A DNA stretch of 64,000 nucleotides from Sphingobium sp. Cam5-1 (GTDB lineage Bacteria > Pseudomonadota > Alphaproteobacteria > Sphingomonadales > Sphingomonadaceae), in the NCBI RefSeq assembly GCF_015693305.1, contig NZ_CP065138.1, forward strand, positions 744,001 to 808,000. Direction: 5' to 3'. Positions 1 through 9,622 of this stretch are shown piece by piece (within the stretch, counting starts at the first letter, position 1; each line of letters starts with the position of its first letter). Both the position numbers and the translations under genes were made by a program. The notes beneath the pieces were generated by a model. That model did not search any database and was not told the DNA's origin. It saw only the letters and a program-made list of their open reading frames with translations.

Positions 1-1
1 G

Positions 2-304
2 GGCGCGCCGCCATTCCAGATGTGGGTGATGCCCAAGCGGCTGGCGCGTGACGTGCTGATCGGCACTACGGCGATTGCCTTTGCCATCATGAACTGGATC
101 AAGGTGCCCGCTTATGCGGCGTTGGGGCAATTTACGCGGGCTAATTTGATGGCGACCGCGATGCTGGCGCCGGTGGCCATTGGAGCGACCTATGCGGGGG
201 TGGTGTTGGCGCGGAAGGTTGATCCGGCGCGGTTTTACACGCTGATTTATGTGTTGATGGTGCTGTTGGGGGTGAAGTTGATGGTGGATGCGGTGGTGGG
301 ATAG
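2..304 (+). CDS. TauE/SafE family membrane permease, C-terminal part
   Basis: The window opens inside this gene; the reading frame is open from base 2 to the TAG at 302-304, so only about 100 C-terminal residues are present. They form three hydrophobic segments separated by short basic loops (for example WVMPKRLARD), ending in YTLIYVLMVLLGVKLMVDAV. The arrangement and closing helix fit the TauE/SafE (sulfite exporter/DUF81) family of inner-membrane anion permeases, but without the N-terminal half the assignment rests on general resemblance. Substrate cannot be told. It converges on purC across a palindromic repeat. Confidence 0.6.
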   Translation, partial: GAPPFQMWVMPKRLARDVLIGTTAIAFAIMNWIKVPAYAALGQFTRANLMATAMLAPVAIGATYAGVVLARKVDPARFYTLIYVLMVLLGVKLMVDAVVG

Positions 305-368
305 GGGATTTTCCCCTCCACCACTCGCTTTGCGAGCGGTCCCCCTCCCCATCTATCGATGGGGAGGA
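305..368. repeat. Palindromic repeat family B, copy 1
   Basis: Two adjacent hairpins: an inner stem around CACTCGC/GCGAGCG and one around CTCCCCATC/GATGGGGAG, flanked by CCCCTCC and GGGGAGG. The reverse complement has the same plan as 56864-56923, with stem bases changed in a compensating way. It fills the gap between two convergent genes, where it could act as a two-way terminator. Confidence 0.75.
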
Positions 369-376
369 TTTGGGAG

Positions 377-1159
377 TCAGTCTTTGCTGCGCTTTTTGCG
401 GTGGGTGTCGAGGTCGAGGACGGTCGTGTCCGCGCCTTCGGGCAGGAGGCCCAAGCGGCGGGCGACTTCCTGATAGGCTTCGACTTCGCCGCCAAGGTCG
501 CGGCGGAAGCGGTCCTTGTCCAGCTTTTCGCCGGTGTTCATGTCCCACAGGCGACAGCCGTCCGGGCTGATTTCGTCGGCCAGGATGATGCGGCTGAAGT
601 CGCCGTCCCACAAGCGGCCAAACTCCAGCTTGAAGTCGACAAGGCGGATGCCGATGGCCGCGAAGAGGCCGCACATGAAGTCGTTGATGCGGATTGCCAT
701 GTCGGCGATGTCGTGCATCTCTTCCTGCGTGGCCCAGCCGAAGCAGGCGATATGTTCTTCGGATACGAGCGGGTCGCCCAGCGCGTCATCCTTGTAGCAA
801 TATTCGATGAGGGTGCGGGGCAGCTGCGTGCCTTCCTCAATCCCCAGCTTCTTGCTCAAGGAACCGGCGGCGACGTTGCGCACCACGACCTCGATCGGCA
901 CGATTTCGACCTGGCGGACCAGCTGCTCGCGCATGTTGAGGCGGCGGATGAAGTGGGTGGGCACGCCAATCTGGCCGAGCAGGGTGAAGATATGTTCGGA
1001 AATGCGGTTGTTGAGCACGCCCTTGCCGGAAATCGTGCCCTTCTTCTGCGCGTTGAAGGCGGTCGCGTCGTCCTTGAAATATTGGATGATCGTGCCGGGC
1101 TCAGGGCCTTCGTAAAGGATCTTTGCCTTGCCTTCGTAGATCTGGCGGCGACGGGCCAT
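377..1159 (-). CDS. purC: Phosphoribosylaminoimidazole-succinocarboxamide synthase (SAICAR synthetase)
   Basis: Joins aspartate to CAIR with ATP to give SAICAR, step 8 of purine biosynthesis in the cytoplasm. The 260-residue protein begins [21 protein letters not shown], the ATP-binding N-terminus of the family, and carries LVDFKLEFG and the signature stretch [15 protein letters not shown] near residues 190-205. Length is normal for the stand-alone bacterial enzyme. The C-terminus is rich in basic residues (HRKKRSKD). The ATG at 1159 is the only start that keeps the conserved N-terminus. It is transcribed alone; about 175 non-coding bases separate it from otsA upstream. Confidence 0.96.
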   Translation of the reverse strand: MARRRQIYEGKAKILYEGPEPGTIIQYFKDDATAFNAQKKGTISGKGVLNNRISEHIFTLLGQIGVPTHFIRRLNMREQLVRQVEIVPIEVVVRNVAAGSLSKKLGIEEGTQLPRTLIEYCYKDDALGDPLVSEEHIACFGWATQEEMHDIADMAIRINDFMCGLFAAIGIRLVDFKLEFGRLWDGDFSRIILADEISPDGCRLWDMNTGEKLDKDRFRRDLGGEVEAYQEVARRLGLLPEGADTTVLDLDTHRKKRSKD

Positions 1160-1335
1160 GCGCGTTCCTGTCTTCCCAAGAAAAGAATGTGCCCCGGCAA
1201 CGCGAATCGAAGAGGATCAGCGGGTGCCGGGGCTGCTGGCGTGGCCCATAGACCAAAGCAGGCGGGGGTGCAATTAGCGCGCTGATCTGGCCGCGAACCG
1301 ACATGGGTTCAATGGCTTCGTCCGGCGAGGTCGGT

Positions 1336-2742
1336 TCAGTGCGCGATTTCGACGTCCGCCGTCTGCTCATCGTCGCGGTGGACCGCCGTCAGCCGTTCGG
1401 TGAAGCAGCGGCGCCACCAGCTGATGTCCTGTTCCTCGACACAGTCCATCATCGAACGCCAGCGGCGCTTGCGTTCATCGAGTGGCATGGCGAGGGCGCG
1501 GTTGATCGCGTCGGACATCTCCTCCGGGCTGTAGGGGTTGATGAGCAGCGCGTCCTTGAGCTGGGTCGCGGCGCCAGCGAAGCGGGAGAGGATGAGGACG
1601 CCCGGATCATTGGGGTCCTGCGCGGCGACATATTCCTTCGCGACGAGGTTCATGCCGTCGCGCAAGGGGGTGACGAGGCCGATGCGGGCGGCGCGGTAGA
1701 TGCCCGCCAGCTTGTCGCGCGGATAGCCCTGATTCACATAGCGGATCGGGGTCCAGTCCACGTCGCTATATTCGCCGTTGATGCGCCCGGCGGTGGCGTC
1801 GAGCGTCGAGCGAATGTGCTGGTAGCTTTCCACTTCCCCCCGCGACGGCGGGGCGATTTGCGTCAGGACCACCTTGCGATGATGTTCGGGATGGTCCTTG
1901 AGGAAGCGGGCATAGCCGCTGAATCTTTCCTCCAGCCCCTTGCTGTAGTCGAGCCGGTCCACGCCCACGATCATCGCGCGGTCCTGCAATGAGCGGCGGA
2001 CCTGTTCGAACATCTTTTTCGCGGGTTCACTGACGGCGGCGTTGGAAAATTCCTGCGCGTTGATGCCTATGGGGCAGGCGATCGCCTGAATCGTGCGGTC
2101 GCCCAGCGTGACGAAGTCGCCATTTACCGTCCCGTTCATCTCCCGCTCTACATAGTGGCGGAAGGATTCGAGCCATTCTTCCGTATGGAAACCGATGACG
2201 TCATAGGCGAACAATGTCTGCACCAACTTGGTATGATGGGGCAGGGACACGAGTAGGCGGGTGGGCGGCCATGGGATGTGGAGGAAGAAGCCCATCCGGT
2301 TGTTATGCCCCTTGTCCCGCAACATCTGGCCGAGCGGGATCATGTGATAATCCTGCACCCAGATGATGTCTTCGGGCTCGATCAACGGGCTGGTCGTGTC
2401 GGCGAAGCGGTGGTTGACGCGGTTATAGCCGCCTTCGAAATCACGGGCATATTCGGCCAGATCGATGCGGAAATGGAAAAGCGGCCAGAGCGTCTTGTTG
2501 GCATAGCCGTTATAATATTCATCGACGTCCTGTTCTTCGAGGTCGATCGTTGCCGTCTTGACGCCTTCATCTTCGGAGAAGCCGATATGGCCGGTGAAAT
2601 TTTCGGTGATTTCGCCGGACCAGCCTACCCAGATGCCCCGGCTTTCCCGCAGCGCTTGCGACAAGGCGACGGCAAGGCCGCCCTGATTGCCGGATTTGTT
2701 GGGTCTGCTGACTCGGTTGGAAATGACTATCAGGCGGCTCAT
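1336..2742 (-). CDS. otsA: Trehalose-6-phosphate synthase (GT20)
   Basis: Transfers glucose from a nucleotide sugar to glucose-6-phosphate, giving trehalose-6-phosphate for OtsB. A 468-residue GT20 protein: SRLIVISNRV at the N-terminus, the N-loop GLAVAL, WVQDYHMIPLG, FLHIPWPP, VGVDRLDYSKGL and the donor-site motif RDGMNLVAKEYVAAQ are all present. The ATG at 2742 was chosen because it starts at the family's MSRLIVISNRV and forms an ATGA overlap with the stop of the GH15 gene; an upstream ATG at 2826 would add 28 unrelated residues. It is the last gene of the operon otsB-GH15-otsA, so synthesis and a putative hydrolase would be co-expressed. Confidence 0.96.
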   Translation of the reverse strand: MSRLIVISNRVSRPNKSGNQGGLAVALSQALRESRGIWVGWSGEITENFTGHIGFSEDEGVKTATIDLEEQDVDEYYNGYANKTLWPLFHFRIDLAEYARDFEGGYNRVNHRFADTTSPLIEPEDIIWVQDYHMIPLGQMLRDKGHNNRMGFFLHIPWPPTRLLVSLPHHTKLVQTLFAYDVIGFHTEEWLESFRHYVEREMNGTVNGDFVTLGDRTIQAIACPIGINAQEFSNAAVSEPAKKMFEQVRRSLQDRAMIVGVDRLDYSKGLEERFSGYARFLKDHPEHHRKVVLTQIAPPSRGEVESYQHIRSTLDATAGRINGEYSDVDWTPIRYVNQGYPRDKLAGIYRAARIGLVTPLRDGMNLVAKEYVAAQDPNDPGVLILSRFAGAATQLKDALLINPYSPEEMSDAINRALAMPLDERKRRWRSMMDCVEEQDISWWRRCFTERLTAVHRDDEQTADVEIAH

Positions 2743-4463
2743 CGCATCACGCTCCACGGCTTGCTCAGCAGAACGGCGCAGTTGATGATGCCGACCAATG
2801 AGTAGGTCTGGGGATAATTGCCCCACAATTCCCCTGTCGCGGGATCGATATCCTCCGACAGCAGCCCGGCGGCGGTGCGGCGGGACAGCATTTCTTCAAA
2901 CAGCAGCCGTGCTTCTTCCGTGCGGCCGGTGCGGTGCAGGGCCTCTATCAGCCAGAAGGTGCACACGTTGAAGGCGGTGACGGGCTCCCCGAAATCATCC
3001 GGTGTGCTGTAACGAAGCATGTCGTTGCCCCGGCGGAGATCCTTTTCCAGTGCCTTCAACGTACCGACGAACATCGGATTGTCGGCGGTCAGGAAGCGCA
3101 GGTCCAGAAGCTGAAGCAGCGAGGCGTCGCGGGCATCATCCTCGAAATTGGCGGAGATGGCGTTGCTGCCGCTGCGCCAGGCCGATTGCAGGATGCGGGC
3201 CTTCATGATCTCGGCCCGTTCGCGCCAATAAACCTCCCGCTCGGGCAGGTCCAACGCGGCGGCGGCATGGGCGAGGCGGTCGCAGGCGGCCCAGCACATC
3301 ACCGCGCTATAGCTGTGCACATGAGCGCGGGTGCGCAGTTCCCACAGGCCAGCGTCGGGCTGGTCATAGACCGACCATGCGCGTTCGCCGACTGCTTCCA
3401 AGGATTCGAAGTCGGACATGCCCGCCATGCGGAGCAGGCGCTGATCAATGAAGCCCTGAACCGAGGACAGGACGATCTGGCCATAGGCATCATGCTGAAT
3501 CTGGGAATAGGCGGCGTTGCCGACGCGAACCGGCCCCATGCCGCGATAGCCCGGAAGGTTCTGCGCCTCGCGTTCCTCCAGCGTGGCGTTGCCGCGCACG
3601 TCATAGAGCGGCTGGATATGGCCGCCCTTTGCGCCATCGACGATGTTGCGAAGGTAGACGAGGTAGCTTTCCAATACGTCGAGCGCGCCGAGGCGGTTGA
3701 GCGCTTCCACCGTGTAATAAGCGTCGCGTATCCAGCAGTAGCGATAGTCCCAGTTGCGGCCTGAATCGGCATGTTCCGGGATGCTGGTGGTCAGCGCCGC
3801 GACGATCGCGCCGGTTTCCTCATGCTGGCAAAGCTTTAGCGTGATGGCCGAGCGAATGACCGCTTCCTGCCATTCGGCGGGAATGGCGAGGCCGCGCACC
3901 CAGACCTGCCATTCATGGATGGTGTCGTCCAGCATGCGCTCCACTTCGGGGCGAAGCGCATCCGAAAAGCTTTCGTCCGGCCCGAGGAAAAAGTGCATGT
4001 CATGTTCGAGCCGGAACCAGCTTTCCTGAGAAATGAGGCCGATGGGCGCGTTGGTCGACATGCGCATCGCCATGTAGGACAGGACTAGGCGAATATGGTT
4101 TGAGCCATAGCTGATCGGCACGCTTTCTGAATTCCAGGACGTGGTCGGGCGGAGCCGCACGCGGATGCGGGGGCTGCCAGCCACAGGCCGGACGATCCGA
4201 GCAAACGCCACCGGGCGGTACATGCGGCCCATATGGCGATGGCGCGGGCAGAAGTCGTAAAGCTCTATGGCATTGCCGTGATCATCGGTCAGGCGGGTCA
4301 CGAGGATGGGCGTGTTACGGATATAATGTTGTTCGACGCTGACGCAGTTTTCCAGCTCAATCGCCCAGAAGCCGCGCGCTTCCGGCGCGTCCCAGCTCTT
4401 GTCGTCGAGTAGGGCGGAAAAGACGGGGTCCCCGTCCACGCGGGGCACGCACGCCCATATCAT
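2739..4463 (-). CDS. GH15 family glycoside hydrolase (glucoamylase/trehalase-like), N-terminus disrupted
   Basis: GH15 hydrolase, an (alpha/alpha)6-barrel enzyme acting on alpha-glucosides; trehalose is the likeliest substrate from the operon, which is inference. Catalytic-region motifs are intact: GRNWDYRYCWIRDAYY around residue 235, GLLSEDID and GNYPQTYSLVG near the C-terminus. The first in-frame ATG (4463) gives 574 residues starting MIWACVPRVDGDP, but this lacks the conserved family N-terminus LDLWPIGNCQASALIDRAGR, which is encoded immediately upstream in the same frame with no start codon behind it. A start exists only in the neighbouring frame (TTG at 4593). Either the gene is frameshifted, or the sequence carries a single-base error near 4528-4541. 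The 3' end overlaps otsA by ATGA. Confidence 0.85.
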   Translation of the reverse strand: MIWACVPRVDGDPVFSALLDDKSWDAPEARGFWAIELENCVSVEQHYIRNTPILVTRLTDDHGNAIELYDFCPRHRHMGRMYRPVAFARIVRPVAGSPRIRVRLRPTTSWNSESVPISYGSNHIRLVLSYMAMRMSTNAPIGLISQESWFRLEHDMHFFLGPDESFSDALRPEVERMLDDTIHEWQVWVRGLAIPAEWQEAVIRSAITLKLCQHEETGAIVAALTTSIPEHADSGRNWDYRYCWIRDAYYTVEALNRLGALDVLESYLVYLRNIVDGAKGGHIQPLYDVRGNATLEEREAQNLPGYRGMGPVRVGNAAYSQIQHDAYGQIVLSSVQGFIDQRLLRMAGMSDFESLEAVGERAWSVYDQPDAGLWELRTRAHVHSYSAVMCWAACDRLAHAAAALDLPEREVYWRERAEIMKARILQSAWRSGSNAISANFEDDARDASLLQLLDLRFLTADNPMFVGTLKALEKDLRRGNDMLRYSTPDDFGEPVTAFNVCTFWLIEALHRTGRTEEARLLFEEMLSRRTAAGLLSEDIDPATGELWGNYPQTYSLVGIINCAVLLSKPWSVMR

Positions 4464-4593
4464 CCGCCCTGCGCGATCGATCAGCGCGGATGCCTGGCAA
4501 TTGCCGATGGGCCAGAGATCGAGAGTGCGTTCGTTTCCGGCGGAATGCGTTGTACTGGTCCTGACTATCGGTCTGCCCCCCTGGCTCGTTCAA
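4464..4593 (-). other. Out-of-frame 5' end of the GH15 gene
   Basis: From the TTG at 4593 one frame reads NEPGGQTDSQDQYNAFRRKRT, whose codons look like real coding sequence. About 4528-4541 the GH15 signature continues one base further on as ERTLDLWPIGNCQASALID, joined directly to the ATG at 4463. In that second frame the only upstream signal is a TGA at 4590-4592. Removing one base around CGGAAACGAACG (minus strand) would fuse both parts into one full-length protein beginning 23 bases after the otsB stop. Confidence 0.6.
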
Positions 4594-4616
4594 ACGAAGG
4601 GGGCGCCAGCCATGGC

Positions 4617-5381
4617 TCAGCCGGGCCGGACGACCCCCCGCGCGAGATAATGCCTGACGGCGGCAACCTGTTCCAAAGAGAATGCGGCGAGTGTCGTCCG
4701 GGGCGGGCCGACCAGAATGCCCGCGCCGCCCAGTTCGGTGGCGGCGGCAAAGCCTTCCTCATCCGTGACATCGTCGCCGATGAAGAGCGGGCGGCCACCT
4801 GCCATGGGGGTGCGCGCCATCAGCGTGTGGACCGCGCTGCCCTTGTCCGCGCCGCCGGGGCGCAGTTCGAACAGCATCTTGCCCGGTTGCACGGCGAGAC
4901 CAAGTTTGGCGGCGAGGTCGCGGGCCAGTTCGCCCGCCTGCTCACCCCATTGAGGGGCGCCGCGGAAGTGCAGGCCGACGCTGATCGATTTGCGTTCGAC
5001 CAATATGCCGGGCTTGCCCTCCGCAAAGCTGTGGAAGGCCGCTTCGGCATCATCGACCGCCGGGCGACGAGGGGCGGCTTCGACCTGTTCGCCGGGCTGG
5101 GCAAATTCCAGCCCGTGTGTTCCGGCGAGCAGGAAGTCGGCGAACCCCAGATCGCGCAGGGTGACGATCGACCGGCCGCTGACGATTGCCAGACGGCCTT
5201 GCAGCACATCGCGCAATTCGCCGAGCAGGGTGAGGAGGTCGCCATCCACGACTACGCCGTCAGGTGTGGCGGCGATCGGCGCGAGGGTGCCGTCAAAGTC
5301 GAGAAACAGCGCCGCGCCGGTCAGCAGCGAGGCAGGCGGCGGCGGGAGGGCGATGACAGGAGGTGGGTTGGAATCGGACAC
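4617..5381 (-). CDS. otsB: Trehalose-6-phosphate phosphatase (HAD superfamily)
   Basis: Removes phosphate from trehalose-6-phosphate to give trehalose. The 254-residue protein shows the HAD motifs in order: LFLDFDGTLAPIA (nucleophile Asp, about residue 28), IVSGRS (motif II), a lysine-containing cap, and FIGDDVTDEEGF (metal-binding acidic motif IV). Residues 1-20 are a proline-rich leader (PPPVIALPPPPAS). It is the first gene of the minus-strand trehalose operon and is divergent from parC with about 116 bases between the start codons, which should hold both promoters. Confidence 0.95.
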   Translation of the reverse strand: MSDSNPPPVIALPPPPASLLTGAALFLDFDGTLAPIAATPDGVVVDGDLLTLLGELRDVLQGRLAIVSGRSIVTLRDLGFADFLLAGTHGLEFAQPGEQVEAAPRRPAVDDAEAAFHSFAEGKPGILVERKSISVGLHFRGAPQWGEQAGELARDLAAKLGLAVQPGKMLFELRPGGADKGSAVHTLMARTPMAGGRPLFIGDDVTDEEGFAAATELGGAGILVGPPRTTLAAFSLEQVAAVRHYLARGVVRPG

Positions 5382-5497
5382 GGGCGCAAATTGGCCCGTG
5401 GCGGGGAATGTGCAAGCCCCGGAGGGCGAAGGAGGTGAATTTTTCGGGGCTGTAATCCCCGTTTCCGTTTTGTCGTTGCGCTGCTATTCCGATCGCG

Positions 5498-7786
5498 ATG
5501 ACCGATTTTCGCGACCCGTTCGACGCTATCAAGGATCACCCGTTCGACGAAGCGCTGTCCCAGCGCTACCTCGTCTATGCGCTTTCCACGATCACGGCGC
5601 GGTCGCTGCCTGACCTGCGCGATGGATTGAAGCCGGTGCACCGGCGTCTGTTGTGGGCGATGCGGCTGCTCAAGATGGAGCCGGGCGGGGCGTCGCCGGA
5701 TGTGCTGGTCGCCAATCCGGCGCGTAACACGACTTCTTATAAGAAATGCGCGCGCGTCGTGGGCGATGTGATCGGTAAATATCACCCGCATGGCGATACG
5801 TCGGTCTATGACGCCATGGTGCGGTTGGCGCAGGATTTCTCGCTGCGCACCCCTCTGGTCGATGGGCAGGGCAATTTCGGCAATATCGACGGCGATAATG
5901 CGGCCGCCATGCGCTACACCGAGGCGCGGCTGACGCAGGCGGCGGCCGATTTGATGGCCGGGCTGGACGAGGGGACCGTCGAGTTCAGGCCCACTTATAA
6001 TGGCGAGGATGAAGAGCCGGAGGTTTTCCCCGGCCTTTTCCCCAACCTGCTGGCAAATGGCGCAAGCGGGATCGCGGTCGGCATGGCGACGAGCATTCCG
6101 CCGCACAATGTCGCAGAGCTGATCGATGCGGCGAGCCTGCTGATCGAAAATCCGGACGCTGAACATGCAGAGCTGATGCAGATCGTGCGCGGGCCGGATT
6201 TCCCGACCGGCGGCGTGCTGGTGGATAACGCTTCCATCATTTCGGAAGCCTATGCGACGGGGCGGGGATCGTTCCGCACGCGGGCGCGCTGGCACAAGGA
6301 AGATGGCGGGCGCGGGACCTGGGTGGCAGTGGTCACGCAAATCCCCTTCCAGGTGCAGAAGTCCAAGCTGATCGAGCAGATCGCGGCGCTGATCAACGAC
6401 AAGAAGCTGCCGATACTGGCGGATGTACGGGATGAGAGCGACGCGGAGATCCGCATTGTCCTGGAACCGCGGGCACGGACGGTCGATTCCGATGTGCTGA
6501 TGGACAGCCTGTTCCGGCTGACTGACCTGGAGAACCGCTTTCCGCTGAACCTCAACGTGCTGGACGCGAGCCGGACGCCGCGCGTTCTGGGGCTGAAGCC
6601 GGTGTTGATCGAGTGGCTGAAGCACCAGATCGACGTGCTGGTGCGGCGGGCGCAGCATCGGCTGGACAAGATCGCCGCGCGGGTCGAACTGCTCGACGGC
6701 TATATCATCGCCTATCTGAACCTCGATCGGGTGATCGAAATCATCCGGACAGAGGATGAGCCCAAGGCAGTGATGATGGAGGAGTTTGGGCTGAACGACC
6801 GGCAGGCCGAAGCAATCCTCAACATGCGGCTGCGTTCGCTGCGCAAGCTGGAGGAGATGGAGCTGCGGCGCGAGCATGCGGGGCTGCTCAAGGAACGGGA
6901 TGAGCTTACCAAGCTGGTCGAGAGTCCTACCCGTCAGCGCAACCGGCTGAAAAAGGATCTGGCGGAACTACGCAAGCGCTATTCGCCAGAGAGCGATATC
7001 GGCAGGCGGCGGACTTTGGTGGAGGAAGCAGCGCCCGCGCGCGAAATTCCGCTGGAGGCGATGATCGAGCGCGAGCCGATCACCGTGATCCTGTCGGAGC
7101 GCGGCTGGATACGGGCGATGAGCGGTCATCGCGACCTTTCTTCGGCGGACACGTTGAAGTTTAAGGAAGGCGACGGGCCGAAAATCGCTTTCCATGCGCA
7201 AACGACCGACAAGCTGCTGCTGGCGACGGCGAGCGGGCGCATATTCACGCTGGGGGCGGACAAGTTGCCGGGCGGGCGCGGATTTGGCGATCCGGTGCGG
7301 TCGCTGGTCGATATGGATGATCAAGGCGACATCGTGGCGCTGTTCCCTGCGAAGACAGGAAGCGAATTGTTGCTGGCGGCGTCGGACGGCAGGGGCTTTG
7401 TCGCGGCGGTCGCGGATGTCATTGCCGAGACGCGCAAGGGCAAGCAGGTGGTGAACGTGCGTCCGGGCTCGCGCTTGACGGTGGTTCACGTCATCGGGGC
7501 AGAGGCGGACAGCGTCGCCGTGGTCGGTGAGAATCGCAAGCTGCTGGTGTTCCCGCTGGTCGAAATGCCGCGCATGTCGCGCGGGCAGGGCGTGCAGATG
7601 CAGCGTTATCGCGATGGCGGTCTGTCGGACGCCGTCACTTTCCGGATGAGCGATGGCCTGAGCTGGGCGATGGGCGGAGGGAGCGGGCGCATCCGAACCG
7701 AGGCCGACATGACGCCGTGGCGTGTGGCGCGCGGGGCGGCAGGGCGGATGCCGCCGGTCGGCTTCCCGCGAGACAACCGATTTTGA
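5498..7786 (+). CDS. parC: DNA topoisomerase IV subunit A
   Basis: DNA cleavage and rejoining subunit of topoisomerase IV, which decatenates sister chromosomes with ParE. The 762-residue protein has the winged-helix/tower core with [23 protein letters not shown] and the catalytic tyrosine at residue 140 in [11 protein letters not shown], then a coiled-coil region ([21 protein letters not shown]) and a C-terminal beta-pinwheel domain. The GyrA box is absent, which supports ParC over GyrA. Two details stand out: an extra segment of about 12 residues, [18 protein letters not shown], just before [10 protein letters not shown] beside the quinolone-interacting helix, and Thr101 at the position equivalent to E. 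coli ParC Ser80. Confidence 0.95.
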   Translation: MTDFRDPFDAIKDHPFDEALSQRYLVYALSTITARSLPDLRDGLKPVHRRLLWAMRLLKMEPGGASPDVLVANPARNTTSYKKCARVVGDVIGKYHPHGDTSVYDAMVRLAQDFSLRTPLVDGQGNFGNIDGDNAAAMRYTEARLTQAAADLMAGLDEGTVEFRPTYNGEDEEPEVFPGLFPNLLANGASGIAVGMATSIPPHNVAELIDAASLLIENPDAEHAELMQIVRGPDFPTGGVLVDNASIISEAYATGRGSFRTRARWHKEDGGRGTWVAVVTQIPFQVQKSKLIEQIAALINDKKLPILADVRDESDAEIRIVLEPRARTVDSDVLMDSLFRLTDLENRFPLNLNVLDASRTPRVLGLKPVLIEWLKHQIDVLVRRAQHRLDKIAARVELLDGYIIAYLNLDRVIEIIRTEDEPKAVMMEEFGLNDRQAEAILNMRLRSLRKLEEMELRREHAGLLKERDELTKLVESPTRQRNRLKKDLAELRKRYSPESDIGRRRTLVEEAAPAREIPLEAMIEREPITVILSERGWIRAMSGHRDLSSADTLKFKEGDGPKIAFHAQTTDKLLLATASGRIFTLGADKLPGGRGFGDPVRSLVDMDDQGDIVALFPAKTGSELLLAASDGRGFVAAVADVIAETRKGKQVVNVRPGSRLTVVHVIGAEADSVAVVGENRKLLVFPLVEMPRMSRGQGVQMQRYRDGGLSDAVTFRMSDGLSWAMGGGSGRIRTEADMTPWRVARGAAGRMPPVGFPRDNRF

Positions 7787-7870
7787 CGATCGCATAACAA
7801 GCCGGATATCTTCTTGAAATTACATCGGGTCATTTCCTGAAAATTTACCACTGGTATCTAATCCGGTGGC

Positions 7871-9622
7871 ATGAAAACGGTGCCAGCGCGTATTCGGCCA
7901 AGTCAAAGGCTGGACGACAACCTCCTCGCGAGGTTCGAGCGTACGCATCTGCGTTGCCTGGCGGAGATGGAGCATTGGTTGGAGGCGGTGCCCCACGCCG
8001 CAGCCATGTTGTGTTTAAAAGACAATGACTTGTCGATCGTTGCTGTTAACAAGACTTTTTATCACAGTTTCCTGGACAGGGGCGATACCGGCGCCGAGTC
8101 GCCTTATTGCAAGGACTGGCGCGAACGGATCATCAAGGTTGCGCTTTCGGAAAGCGTCTCCGCCACGTTTGAATTGCGGCGTGATGGTCCTTTAGGGCCG
8201 GAATATTTCTCCTGCACCGCCGGGCTGCTGCCCTCGACTGACGAAGCGGCGCACCTCATTCTCTTCACAGCGCTGGACCGTACTAGCGATCGCGTGACCG
8301 AACGCAATCTGCGTCGCGAGCTGTTGTCCGACGGGCTGACCGCGCTGCCAAACCGTACGGGTTTTGGCGAAGAGATCGATGACCGGCTGCGCAATTCCCC
8401 ATGGCCGAGAAATTCGCAGTTCGGGATCATCGCGATCGATCTCAGCCGATTTAGCCGGGTTAACGAATCGCTGGGGCCGATGGCCGGCGATGAACTGCTG
8501 ATCACGGTTGCCAAGCGCTTGAAGTCGAGCCTGCGGCAGGGCGATGTGCTGGCGCGGATCGGCGGCAATGATTTTGCGATATTCGCTCGATTGAACAATG
8601 GCTTGTCCGACTGTCTTCATATCGTACAGAGGGTAAGGGATGCGCTGAATTCGCCGATCCGCCTCAGCGATCTGCAAATTCGAGTCGACTGTGCGATCGG
8701 ATGTGCTCTGGCGACCAGCCTGGACGATGACCCCGACGATATAATCCGCAAGGCACAGGCGGCGGTGAAGATCGCCAAGCGTAGCGGCAAGGTGGAAATC
8801 TATCGCAACGGCGTGCTGAAGGAAGCGCAGCGGCGCTTTTCCATCGAAAGCCGCCTGCGCACCGCATTGACACACGGTGATCTTACCTTGGCGTACCAGC
8901 CACTCATCCAGTTGCAGACGGGGGAGATTACCGGATTTGAAGCGCTCGCCCGCTGGAATGACCCCGAACTGGGCCATGTTTCCCCGTGCGAATTCATTGC
9001 CGTGGCCGAGGAAAGCGGCCTCATCACCCCTCTCGGCCGGTGGGCGGCCTATGAGGCGGCGCAGGCGCTGAGCCGGTGGGATGCGAAATTCGGACAGGCA
9101 ATGCCGGTCGGGGTCAATGTGAACCTGTCGCCGATCCAGATGGCGCGCGATGATGTGGCGTCGATGTTCGAGGAAGCGCTGCGCTATTCAGGCGTGTCGG
9201 GCAAGCGGTTGACCGTCGAACTGACGGAAAGCGCGATCATCGCCGATCCGGACAAGGCCCGGAAACTGCTGGTCGCGTTGAAGGACCTGCAAATGCCGAT
9301 CGCCATGGACGATTTCGGCACGGGCTATTCCAACCTTGCCAGCTTGCACAGCCTGCCGATCGACATTTTGAAGATCGACCGCAGCTTTGTGTCCAACATG
9401 TTGGATGACAAGGACAAGCAGGCGATCGTCCGCACCATCCTGTCGCTGGCCGAATCGCTGAACCTGCATGTCACGGCTGAAGGCGTGGAGACGCAGGAAC
9501 TGGCCCATGCGCTGCAATCCATGGGATGCAGCCACGGGCAGGGCTTTTACTTCGCGCGCCCCATGCCCGAAAATGACGCGTTCGATTATTGGCGCGCGCG
9601 TTGGAATTTCGAAACGGTCTGA
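7871..9622 (+). CDS. PAS-GGDEF-EAL protein, probable c-di-GMP phosphodiesterase
   Basis: A 583-residue cytoplasmic signalling protein: a PAS-like region (about 35-135), a GGDEF domain (about 150-310) and an EAL domain (about 325-575). The diguanylate cyclase signature is degenerate, GGNDF at 231-235, so synthase activity is doubtful and the domain may instead bind GTP and regulate. The EAL domain keeps its catalytic markers: FEALARW (E357), NLSPIQM, ELTESAI, DDFGTGYSNL and KIDRSFV, then EGVET, so hydrolysis of c-di-GMP is expected. There is no membrane segment. The 3' end overlaps the convergent cca gene by 37 bases. Confidence 0.9.
   Translation: MKTVPARIRPSQRLDDNLLARFERTHLRCLAEMEHWLEAVPHAAAMLCLKDNDLSIVAVNKTFYHSFLDRGDTGAESPYCKDWRERIIKVALSESVSATFELRRDGPLGPEYFSCTAGLLPSTDEAAHLILFTALDRTSDRVTERNLRRELLSDGLTALPNRTGFGEEIDDRLRNSPWPRNSQFGIIAIDLSRFSRVNESLGPMAGDELLITVAKRLKSSLRQGDVLARIGGNDFAIFARLNNGLSDCLHIVQRVRDALNSPIRLSDLQIRVDCAIGCALATSLDDDPDDIIRKAQAAVKIAKRSGKVEIYRNGVLKEAQRRFSIESRLRTALTHGDLTLAYQPLIQLQTGEITGFEALARWNDPELGHVSPCEFIAVAEESGLITPLGRWAAYEAAQALSRWDAKFGQAMPVGVNVNLSPIQMARDDVASMFEEALRYSGVSGKRLTVELTESAIIADPDKARKLLVALKDLQMPIAMDDFGTGYSNLASLHSLPIDILKIDRSFVSNMLDDKDKQAIVRTILSLAESLNLHVTAEGVETQELAHALQSMGCSHGQGFYFARPMPENDAFDYWRARWNFETV

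Noticed and set aside
359..1285. Open frame antisense to purC
   Set aside because: Reads as the complement of a conserved enzyme; no start signal or family similarity.
5321..6877. Long open frame antisense to parC (about 518 residues)
   Set aside because: It arises from the mirrored codon bias of a GC-rich gene; composition is His/Gln/Arg-rich with no domain, and parC is unambiguous on the other strand.
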